Source of the DNA: Xanthomonas sp. 3793 | GTDB lineage: Bacteria > Pseudomonadota > Gammaproteobacteria > Xanthomonadales > Xanthomonadaceae | Assembly: GCF_024806835.1 (NCBI RefSeq) | Contig: NZ_JANTYU010000007.1 | Location: 205,641 to 269,640 of the forward strand | Length of the DNA stretch: 64,000 nt | Direction: 5' to 3' | Shown here: one piece after another, positions 57,888 through 64,000 of the stretch | Layout: each line of letters opens with the position of its first letter | How positions within the stretch are numbered: the stretch's first letter is position 1 | Translations under genes and position numbers: made by a program | Notes under the pieces: generated by a model | What the model saw: the letters and a program-made list of their open reading frames with translations, nothing else | Database searches by the model: none | Told to the model about the DNA's origin: nothing

Positions 57888-57934
57888 TCTGCCGAAAGCA
57901 ACGCCTTGTTGCTCGCCAGCAAGTGTCGACTCCC
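57888..57934 (+). pseudogene. Short fhaB fragment joined to an IS end
   Basis: 36 nt encode SAESNALLLASK, matching fhaB from exactly the same nucleotide as the 56729 fragment. They are followed without spacer by TGTCGACTCCC, the first 11 bases of the IS left end. Confidence 0.75.
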
Positions 57935-58341
57935 ATCTCGTCGCGCTCTTACAGTTCAGTATCGCCACTGTCTGCGCGCACCGCGTCTTCGTTTCGGTGC
58001 AGCAACTTGTACGCCTGCATATGTCCGCAACGTTGTCTGCCGTATCCACTCCGATGTGCCCTTCATTCCCAAGTAGTACTAATTTATTTCTCTATGTGCT
58101 TCATTTCCGGATCGCACTCATAATCGTAACTTTTGGCCGAAATGGGCTGTGATCGTGGCGCCAAAGACCTCCCGACGCATTCCCTCACGCTTGCCGTTGC
58201 GCTCCTCACCATCAAAAGGTAGTTTCATTGTCGTACCGTTGTGCTATGTGCGATTGTCGCACGATTAGGTGGGGCCATTCAAATTTTAATAGTGATTTAA
58301 GAAAAACACCCAAAGCGTACCTGTTAAAGGATGGTAAAAAA
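57935..58341. other. Gene-poor region
   Basis: About 400 bases between the IS-end fragment and the Imm42-like gene. No coding signal or repeat that I recognise; probably debris of a deleted toxin module. Confidence 0.45.
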
Positions 58342-58917
58342 ATGATTTTCGGAGACCTCCACGAGTTCGCGATTCTTGCGATCCCTGTAAATGAATGGAC
58401 TGACCAAGGGAGCTATGTTAATGGACTTTTTCACTTCATCATCAATGGGCACTTTTTACCAGAGAAAGCTAGGGTTGCCACGCTGGGTGGCGACGCAGTC
58501 TGTTTCGATGCCGATCACCCCTTCATATCTTTTCCCGAAGATGAAAAATTATTTAACGGCCCTCCAGAAATTGCATTTAATAAAATGATGCGTTTAGTGC
58601 TTCCTCAGGAACCCGGCCCGACTGGCAATTACCCATCTCCAGACGAGCGATATAAGGCATCAACTTATAATTTGGAAGACGGCGGATCTTATGTTTTTTC
58701 TGTTTCCTTTGGCGATAAGGTTAGGATACTCGGCGCACAGGTAAGCCATCAAATTCCTGACGCGGAAGGCGTGTTGCAGTGGGAGGAGATAGCACCGCCA
58801 TCTATACATCAAGTCTATTTGTCCAAAAATGATACTTCGGACATTATGAGACGACTGACGTCATATCTGAGCAAACAAACGATTGGCGAAGCGCCAAAAC
58901 AAGAGGCAAAGAGATAG
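58342..58917 (+). CDS. Imm42-like immunity protein, orphan
   Basis: A 191-residue protein. MIFGDLHEFAILAIPV, then GLFHFIINGHFLPEKARVATLGGD, resembles the Imm42 family of polymorphic-toxin immunity proteins. The start at 58342 fits the family N-terminus and has AAGGATGG upstream, so the longer frame from 58228 is rejected. No matching toxin is present beside it. Low GC. Confidence 0.65.
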   Translation: MIFGDLHEFAILAIPVNEWTDQGSYVNGLFHFIINGHFLPEKARVATLGGDAVCFDADHPFISFPEDEKLFNGPPEIAFNKMMRLVLPQEPGPTGNYPSPDERYKASTYNLEDGGSYVFSVSFGDKVRILGAQVSHQIPDAEGVLQWEEIAPPSIHQVYLSKNDTSDIMRRLTSYLSKQTIGEAPKQEAKR

Positions 58918-59023
58918 TGCATTGGCTCTCTTGCGCTCAAGGTGCTTGGCCGAGACAATGTGCGTAATGGGCGGCCGATTGGCTGGTTTATATGAGCCCC
59001 CAGGGAAACGCACTTCGAAATAG

Positions 59024-59158
59024 ATCTGCGGTAGTAAAACATTTCACGAGGCATGGACGGTTGTGGCTATTCCGGTGGCAGTACCACTTGCCATGGCCAA
59101 AGCGCTTCCACCCGATGTCTGGAACGCAGTTTCAAAACTTGTATCGGGGTCTCTATGA
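59024..59158 (+). pseudogene. Remnant tail of a toxin gene
   Basis: An open frame of 44 residues without a start (AWTVVAIPVAVPLAMAKALP, ending SKLVSGSL). Its stop overlaps the start of the following lipoprotein gene (ATGA). This suggests the last part of a toxin that was coupled to its immunity gene. Confidence 0.45.
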
Positions 59159-59568
59159 TCATACTTCGCTCAATCTTTATTTTGATAATCCTCCAGATCT
59201 CTGGTTGCGTGATTGGAAACGGACGCATATGCGGACCACAGACACCATTTGTGCTGTGCGATAAGGAGGCGGAGAAGGCGTTATATCATCCTACTCCCCT
59301 TAGAGATTACTGGAGCAATACAGAAATACAGACCGGCGATCTAAAGAAAGCTTGGTTAGAGTGCGGTGGAGATGAGCGTGGCAGTTACATCGATGTACAA
59401 CGAGCGCCCAATGAAAGCAACTCTGATTTTAGCGCAAGAGGTAGGGAGGTATTTTATTCTTTGCAACGCTGCATGATGATGAAGAACTATCGTTACGATG
59501 GACCTTGCGAGCCGTCAGTTTGGAGAGCTGCGCCAGCATGTCAGGCACGATTATCTGGTGCTCAATAG
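59155..59568 (+). CDS. Small lipoprotein, probable periplasmic immunity protein
   Basis: A 137-residue lipoprotein (MIILRSIFILIILQISG-C, Cys18). It has a CGPQTPFVLCDKEAEKALYHP stretch and the WLECGGDERG motif seen in small Cys-rich lipoproteins beside polymorphic toxins. The start at 59155 is set by the lipoprotein signal and the ATGA coupling to a toxin remnant. Function inferred from context. Confidence 0.6.
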   Translation: MIILRSIFILIILQISGCVIGNGRICGPQTPFVLCDKEAEKALYHPTPLRDYWSNTEIQTGDLKKAWLECGGDERGSYIDVQRAPNESNSDFSARGREVFYSLQRCMMMKNYRYDGPCEPSVWRAAPACQARLSGAQ

Positions 59569-59584
59569 CGTCGTAGGGAACAGG

Positions 59585-59700
59585 GTCAGAATTGCGCTCG
59601 CGCCATTGAGCCAGAGTCAGTGCGAAAGATTCGAGGCCATCTTCCGGGTGGAGCTTGTTCGGATAGCCGCGCCAGCCCGAGTTACGTTCCAACGTGGGAT
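59585..59700 (-). mobile_element. IS3-family orfB remnant, inverted
   Basis: On the minus strand the frame reads WRGYPNKLHPEDGLESFALT followed by LAQWRERN. This aligns with [26 protein letters not shown] of the intact element's OrfB. Diverged; the catalytic context is lost. Confidence 0.65.
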
Positions 59701-59794
59701 GACCAGAACAGTCGGAGGGAAAGCCAGTTAGACCGGTTCCAGAAGGGAGCGATCCAACATGCGTGCGCGCGTGGATCCGTCTCGTACTCACTGC

Positions 59795-60148
59795 TCAGGC
59801 TTCGCTTCCATCAGCGAGATACAGAATCTCGCCCTCCGGATCGAAGACATGTACACCGTACTGCTTGGCCATGTCGCGCAGCTGCTGAAATCGCTCTTCA
59901 TCGAACGCATCGAGTTCGAACACCATCTCAAGAATGGCTCCGGCCGGGCGATTGTGCGTGAAGTCTTCATACCATATGTCGCCCTTCGAGCCATCTTCCG
60001 GCCAGACCTGTAGCAGGTATGCAAAGAAAGCGGCAATGCGTTCGGTCGGTGCTTCACTACTGTCATGTGTGCTCTCGACAAAACCCGCTGCGGCCACTGC
60101 ATTGCTGAGCTGCTGGCTATCGATCGCGTACAGGATTGCTTCGCTCAT
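59795..60148 (-). CDS. Hypothetical acidic protein, possible immunity gene
   Basis: A 117-residue acidic protein, not assigned (MSEAILYAIDSQQLSNAVAA, ILEMVFELDAFDEERFQQLRD). Its size, acidity and position among immunity-type genes suggest a cytosolic immunity or regulatory role. It runs in the opposite direction to the first cassettes. Confidence 0.6.
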   Translation of the reverse strand: MSEAILYAIDSQQLSNAVAAAGFVESTHDSSEAPTERIAAFFAYLLQVWPEDGSKGDIWYEDFTHNRPAGAILEMVFELDAFDEERFQQLRDMAKQYGVHVFDPEGEILYLADGSEA

Positions 60149-60195
60149 TTCCGTTCCTATGGGTCAACGTCATCGGTTGTTTTTGCTTCACACCA

Positions 60196-60545
60196 TCAGT
60201 TGAACTGATTTTGGTAAGCGTCAACGTGGTGCGGGAATAGCTCGGCGTACAGCGGATATCCAATTCCGAGCGCGGCGACTTCCAGACCTTCTGCTCCAAA
60301 CTCAGAAGAGCAGTCGGTAATGGAAACGGCCAGGCACTGGATCAGTTGCTTGGTGCTGGCGACTCTGACCGCAAGATCGAACCCGCCACCTCACGCCCTG
60401 CGTACTGGGTGATGGCCGGTTGCACAGCGCTATAAGTAGCGATTGGTATGAATCTGCCGAACGCAGCCCCCATGGGCGGGTCTCCCGACTCAAAGGCGGT
60501 GTGCCCGATCAGCACGGAGTTTGCGAGGATGTCGAAGCGATGCAT
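60196..60545 (-). pseudogene. Frameshifted hypothetical gene
   Basis: Frame 1 from ATG 60545 reads MHRFDILANSVLIGHTAFES and continues GDPPMGAAFGRFIP. Frame 2 then reads RVASTKQLIQCLAVSITDCS and continues to GYPLYAELFPHHVD and a stop at 60196. One indel near 60370 separates them. The two halves look like one ~115-residue protein of the sort found next to immunity loci. Function unknown. Confidence 0.65.
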
Positions 60546-60599
60546 ATTGCGCAGCCTTACCTCTGTTCTAGGTTTCGCTTTGGGACATCCGGAAATGAT

Positions 60600-60630
60600 G
60601 TCAGGTTGACTTCTTAAGTGAGCCCGACCC
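60600..60630. repeat. Palindromic boundary element, copy 4
   Basis: gtcaggttgacttcttaagt followed by gagcccgaccc, an inverted repeat with G-U tolerant arms. It lies downstream of the SUKH-like gene (minus strand). Confidence 0.6.
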
Positions 60631-60687
60631 CGCTCTTCGTTTGACCATGGGCCATACTTTATCGAAGGCAGCTGACATTGAGAATCC

Positions 60688-61245
60688 TTAGGACTGCGGC
60701 TCATAGCGCCGCTTGAACCAAGCGTCGATGGCAGCTTCGACATTGGGACAGCTTAGTTTGGCCGCAGTCACGAGGTCCTCGCCCGTTTGTGGACAGGTGA
60801 TGCCAAGCTCGGCTTCAAGCCAGGCGCGGAAGTTAGCCGCTGATTCCGGTTCGACTGGCGGCTGGCTCAGGTCATCGAAGCCAAGCTCGTTGTAGCCGAC
60901 TCCAAACACGCGAAGAAACTCACGAAAGTTCTTTGCCAGCACAAAATTGTCGCTGCCTTCCGATCCCAGATGAACGATCGGGGCTGAGGTCGCATCCAGG
61001 CCGTCGCATAACCAGAAGGCGAGGATCGATCCGTCTGGGCCTGCGCCGAAGTAGGCAAACTGCGATGCCATTGCATCATCGTCGTCGAACCAGGCTCGTA
61101 CCCCGCCAAAATCGTCTGGCCTTATCTTCATACAGCCGCTGATGGGATAGCCGGTCTTGTCCAGATAGTCGCAAACCATGCGTAACTCCATGGGCAAGAC
61201 GGTTCCTGCGGGAACGTTTGCGGCAATGCGTTGGAACTTGGTCAT
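60688..61245 (-). CDS. SUKH (SMI1/KNR4)-like immunity protein
   Basis: A 185-residue protein with the SUKH pattern: LPMELRMVCDYLDKTGYPIS, FAYFGAGPDGSILAFWLCDG, APIVHLGSEGSDNFVLAKNF and REFLRVFGVGYNEL. SUKH proteins are broad immunity proteins of toxin loci. No cognate toxin is adjacent. A palindromic element follows about 58 nt after its stop. Confidence 0.75.
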   Translation of the reverse strand: MTKFQRIAANVPAGTVLPMELRMVCDYLDKTGYPISGCMKIRPDDFGGVRAWFDDDDAMASQFAYFGAGPDGSILAFWLCDGLDATSAPIVHLGSEGSDNFVLAKNFREFLRVFGVGYNELGFDDLSQPPVEPESAANFRAWLEAELGITCPQTGEDLVTAAKLSCPNVEAAIDAWFKRRYEPQS

Positions 61246-61542
61246 CCTAGGTGTCCTTCAGCTGCGTAGCTGCGTAGCTGCGTGGCAGGATGCTCACCCG
61301 ACTCCGTCACCGTAGTCAATCTGCAGATCTCCGATCTCCAGATCCGCATTGCTTGCGCGCGCTTATGGTGTCCAACCCAACATCTGGTCAAATGTAGCAG
61401 CTACTCCGCAAAACCAGATGCCTGCCAGTCACTTCCGTCTCAAACGCATGCAACGATTCGGGAGGCCGCAGTGCGCGGCGCAGTTCGACAAAACCGAAGT
61501 CACGGGCTTGCTCAGGAACACTCAAGTAGTGAACGCGGAAAC

Positions 61543-61575
61543 GGGATCGGGTCGAATTTTTAAGTGAACCTCACC
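61543..61575. repeat. Palindromic boundary element, copy 5
   Basis: gggatcgggtcgaattttta followed by agtgaacctcacc, degenerate arms around a TTTAAG core. It lies 4 nt beyond the stop of the minus-strand gene 61579-62061. The remaining 61246-61542 has no gene that I recognise, only a short gctgcgta tandem near 61262. Confidence 0.55.
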
Positions 61576-61578
61576 TTG

Positions 61579-62061
61579 TTATTCCGAAGTCTGCCCAGCC
61601 CCGTTTTTATACGTCTCGAGCGTGCAGCCTTCCATGCGTTGGCCTTTCAACACCTCCAGGTGATCGCAGACGATCGTGACCTGCGCGTCCGGCATGACCG
61701 GATCCAGCTTCGCCTGCTCTTCCTTGTAGAACGTCGCCAGATAAGACTCGTGCTTCGGGTCCGGCTTCATGAGAATGGCCGGGCCGACAATTTCCTTCGA
61801 TCCGTCTGCATGGGTCTGTTGCTGCTCCATGACACTGGTGGCAACACCTGTGAGCCGGAACAGCTTCCCGCCGAATCGCTGCTTGAAGTTCCCGTCGGTG
61901 AGCCTGGCTTCCAGCAAGCCTTCATATTCGACATCAACGACCGGCATCTTCGCGCGGGCTGCAGGGTCCAGATCATGCATGTGGCTCATATAGCGCATAG
62001 CCATACAACCGAACACGGCGAGGACGATCACGCCAATGGAATGCAGTGTGGACCGCTCCAT
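61579..62061 (-). CDS. Hypothetical membrane-anchored protein
   Basis: A 160-residue protein with one N-terminal helix (SIGVIVLAVFGCMAMRYM) and a periplasmic domain (LTDGNFKQRFGGKLFRLTGV, DAQVTIVCDHLEVLKGQ) that looks like a small OB-fold type beta-barrel. It ends in a hydrophilic tail. It follows a 36-codon gene by 30 nt, and both may be one operon. Confidence 0.65.
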   Translation of the reverse strand: MERSTLHSIGVIVLAVFGCMAMRYMSHMHDLDPAARAKMPVVDVEYEGLLEARLTDGNFKQRFGGKLFRLTGVATSVMEQQQTHADGSKEIVGPAILMKPDPKHESYLATFYKEEQAKLDPVMPDAQVTIVCDHLEVLKGQRMEGCTLETYKNGAGQTSE

Positions 62062-62091
62062 GCGCGGGGCAGCCCGCGTGTTTATACCGTG

Positions 62092-62202
62092 CTACATGCG
62101 CATGTAGTCGTCGACACTCATGCCTGGCGGAATGCCGCGTAAGCCTGGTGCCGTGCCGTGACGATCCTGTCCGGGCTCGCCCGGGTGATTCGAGTTGTCC
62201 AT
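62092..62202 (-). CDS. Small protein (36 residues) with strong ribosome-binding site
   Basis: MDNSNHPGEPGQDRHGTAPG followed by LRGIPPGMSVDDYMRM. It starts behind an AGGGGAGGGG ribosome-binding site four bases upstream. Hydrophilic, no membrane segment. It may be a leader or a toxin/antitoxin component. Not recognised. Confidence 0.5.
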   Translation of the reverse strand: MDNSNHPGEPGQDRHGTAPGLRGIPPGMSVDDYMRM

Positions 62203-62386
62203 GGTCCCCTCCCCTGTGACCGAATCATAGCAATGGATGAGGCCGGATAGGTGGCGCCTAGACCGCCTTGAGATGGGTCAATAGGCGCCGTACGCTTTCC
62301 CTGTCGTGCCCATCATTGACCGACAGCTCAGTTGAATGAATTATCACGGCACCCTGCCAGCGAACAGAGGTTCGCCAGGCAGCAGA

Positions 62387-62415
62387 GTCAGGTTCACTTA
62401 TTACGTGAACCTGAC
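62387..62415. repeat. Palindromic boundary element, copy 6 (perfect)
   Basis: gtcaggttcac / gtgaacctgac, a perfect 11-bp inverted repeat with a 7-nt loop ttattac. It is the best-preserved copy and defines the consensus. The rest of the gap 62203-62544 shows only partial repeats of cccgacc type. Confidence 0.75.
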
Positions 62416-62544
62416 CGCTTACATCAGCTAATGAACCCGACCCTGCTACTCAACCCGACCTAACCTGATCCCGTTTCTCCCCCCGCTTGTCTTTGAAAAG
62501 TGCAGTCAACTTCACTTATAAAAAAACGGCCCTCCCCATCGCAA

Positions 62545-62904
62545 TCAGTCAAACCATACTCCGCTTTGCATTACACAGGCACGTTGAGGCGGCTGAAATC
62601 GCCAGGCGCGTATTGAGCCCAGTAAGACCTCATCGTACTCAGCTCTAGACAAAGGGCCTTCGCCCTGAAGATGGACGTCGGAAAACGATATACGGGGATC
62701 TGTAACCCTTCCATCCCTGTCGATCTCGAAAACTAGATCCACTCGCCCAAGGGGTTTCTTCGATAAGCGCGGCAACTCAGGTGGCACTAATTCTCCCACT
62801 TGTCTCAAGTTCGGATCACATGAGGGAAGCGCTGCATCTTTTACGCAAGCAGCGATAAGTAGCGCAGGCACTAAAGCCAGGGGCAAATTTTGAATTAACT
62901 TCAT
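62545..62904 (-). CDS. Lipoprotein with TonB C-terminal-like domain
   Basis: A 119-residue lipoprotein (ALLIAA-C, Cys20) followed by a TonB_C-like fold: LGRVDLVFEIDRDGRVTDPR and IRAWRFQPP. Such free-standing domains occur near toxins and transporters; the role is unknown. Confidence 0.7.
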   Translation of the reverse strand: MKLIQNLPLALVPALLIAACVKDAALPSCDPNLRQVGELVPPELPRLSKKPLGRVDLVFEIDRDGRVTDPRISFSDVHLQGEGPLSRAEYDEVLLGSIRAWRFQPPQRACVMQSGVWFD

Positions 62905-62999
62905 ACGGTTCGATTCATGAGATTTTTTACCAGCAGTCTCAGCTAGTACTACCTATCGACATGTCAATGACAGTACAGGACGAATACACCCATATCCTT

Positions 63000-63314
63000 T
63001 CAGGAACCAATCGGTAGCACGCCGCGGCGTGCCAGCATGAGGATCAGGGACGTCAGCGTTGCCAGTGACGTCAGCCCGATGCCAACCCAATAGCCGGCCG
63101 GATCGTCACGCCGATGTGGACTAGGCAGCCCTATTCGCGTCATGGTGTGCCCGGTGACCAGCTGCAGGGCCAGGAACACCAGGCAGAACACAACAAATAG
63201 CACGTCCGCATACTGCTCAGCTCTTCCCAGTGCGCTCAGGCCGACCGCTGCGAGAACGGCCGCGAGTGCGAACGATACATAGAGCCGGTTCGACCTGCCA
63301 GCATAGCGATCCAT
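63000..63314 (-). CDS. Hypothetical membrane protein
   Basis: A 104-residue protein with three predicted helices (LYVSFALAAVLAAVGLSAL, VLFVVFCLVFLALQLVTGH, WVGIGLTSLATLTSLILML). Start at 63314 (MDRYAGRS). It overlaps the 3' end of the SymE-like frame by 79 nt. Confidence 0.6.
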   Translation of the reverse strand: MDRYAGRSNRLYVSFALAAVLAAVGLSALGRAEQYADVLFVVFCLVFLALQLVTGHTMTRIGLPSPHRRDDPAGYWVGIGLTSLATLTSLILMLARRGVLPIGS

Positions 63315-63769
63315 TGCACTTGACCATGAAGACCGTCCAGGCGCGGCATCATGCAATCCTCGGATAGGCGCTCGTGATAGTCAATTTTTCGGGCATTACC
63401 TGCATCAGAACCTTGCTCCCCCTCATCGACCACGCTGACGACGAGCTCGCCGTTGCGTAGGCGGATGTGGAGTTTGCTGCCGATGGTGAAGCCGAGTTGT
63501 TCCAGCCAGCGGCCGCGCAGGCGCAGCGTGGGGATGCGTTGGTGGCTGTCGGGGTAGTAGCCGTAGCCGACGGTGCAGTGTTGCGGCGCGCGCGGGTGGC
63601 CGGGGCGGCGCGGCTTGTTGGGATCGGAGCGGGGCTCGGGAATGGGGGTGCGCTCGACGTACAGTGGTGGCTTGAGCGTGGGATCGAGCGAGTGCCAGCC
63701 GACCTCGGTGGGTGGTGGCACCGTGGCGCGCTTGCGCGCTGGCTTAGGACTGGACGTGGATCGACGCAT
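63236..63769 (-). CDS. SymE-like type I toxin-family protein
   Basis: A 177-residue protein. The start at 63769 has AAGGAGGG seven bases upstream. After a Pro/Arg-rich N-terminus, the SymE domain (about 70-125) reads CTVGYGYYPDSHQRIPTLRL and continues RGRWLEQLGFTIGSKLHIRL. This is an AbrB-like fold that acts as an RNA-directed toxin in E. coli. The C-terminal tail overlaps the next gene and may be an artefact of a lost stop. Confidence 0.7.
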   Translation of the reverse strand: MRRSTSSPKPARKRATVPPPTEVGWHSLDPTLKPPLYVERTPIPEPRSDPNKPRRPGHPRAPQHCTVGYGYYPDSHQRIPTLRLRGRWLEQLGFTIGSKLHIRLRNGELVVSVVDEGEQGSDAGNARKIDYHERLSEDCMMPRLDGLHGQVQWIAMLAGRTGSMYRSHSRPFSQRSA

Positions 63770-63878
63770 GGCAAAGCCCTCCTTGACGAACAGGCCCCGC
63801 CGCCGGGTGGCGACGGGATGTCGGGAGGTTAGAAACCGCACGTAGCCGGCGGGCGTATTTCTCCGAAGACTAGGGAAC

Positions 63879-63912
63879 GGGGTCAGGTTGACTCATTAAG
63901 TGAGCCTGAGCC
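63879..63912. repeat. Palindromic boundary element, copy 7
   Basis: ggggtcaggttgactcatta followed by agtgagcctgagcc; the family core ATTAAG is kept. It stands just before an IS-type transposase gene that starts at 63969. Confidence 0.65.
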
Positions 63913-63968
63913 ACCCCTGATAACTCGGACACCTGAAAGCGAGGACAATCCTCGCACGGAGGTGTTCG

Positions 63969-64000
63969 ATGCAGAAGCGGCAGCGGTTCACGGCGGAGTT
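63969..64000 (+). CDS. Transposase OrfA, 5' end only
   Basis: The first ten codons, MQKRQRFTAEF, resemble IS3-type OrfA starts. The element continues beyond the window. The ribosome-binding site GGAGG lies eight bases upstream. Confidence 0.6.
   Translation, partial: MQKRQRFTAE

Overview
The window looks like a chromosome segment of a Xanthomonas species (gammaproteobacterium, high GC). The grounds are a type IV secretion effector with the Xanthomonas XVIPCD tail, a pectin-degradation block, a GlgE/TreS-Mak/GlgB operon, a two-partner-secretion hemagglutinin with an extended signal peptide, and abundant REP-like repeats. No rRNA, tRNA or CRISPR array was seen.

Layout. 0-8.7 kb: the 5' part of a TonB-dependent siderophore receptor with a likely Fur box, then a lipoprotein and a multidomain peptidoglycan-targeting XVIPCD effector that look like an immunity/effector pair. 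Next come an Lrp-type regulator divergent from phhA, a DUF2442-DUF4375 protein and an exported M61-like metallopeptidase. 9-24.5 kb: a pectin/rhamnogalacturonan block with two SGNH acetylesterases (one fused to a cupin), an RpiB-like isomerase, kduD, kduI, a LacI regulator, a GH43 glycosidase, a TRAP transporter (dctMQP), a FAH-family enzyme and two further esterases. Three copies of a palindrome with core CACCGGTTNACC precede the main transcription units and are probably one LacI-family regulon. 24.5-28.7 kb: a transposase remnant, a small membrane protein, a YfcE/MJ0936-type phosphodiesterase and a PepSY/DUF3325/DUF3649 membrane operon. 28.8-37.5 kb: glgE, treS-mak and glgB, joined by ATGA overlaps.

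38.4-53.3 kb holds a complete contact-dependent inhibition/two-partner-secretion locus: fhaC (cdiB), a 4236-residue fhaB (cdiA) whose AT-rich C-terminal tail follows a VENN-like motif, and a small probable immunity gene. From 53.3 kb to the end lies an accessory graveyard. It holds orphan CdiA 3' modules (one with a Fic/Doc toxin), several immunity-type genes (CdiI-like, Imm42-like, SUKH-like, lipoprotein), one intact IS3-family element and at least four fragments of it, and seven or more copies of a short palindrome. In the first three cassettes each probable immunity gene is followed within 15-50 nt by this palindrome and then by a fresh fhaB fragment. Two of those fragments start at exactly the same fhaB nucleotide. 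This suggests a stepwise cassette-accretion process and is the most interesting feature of the window.
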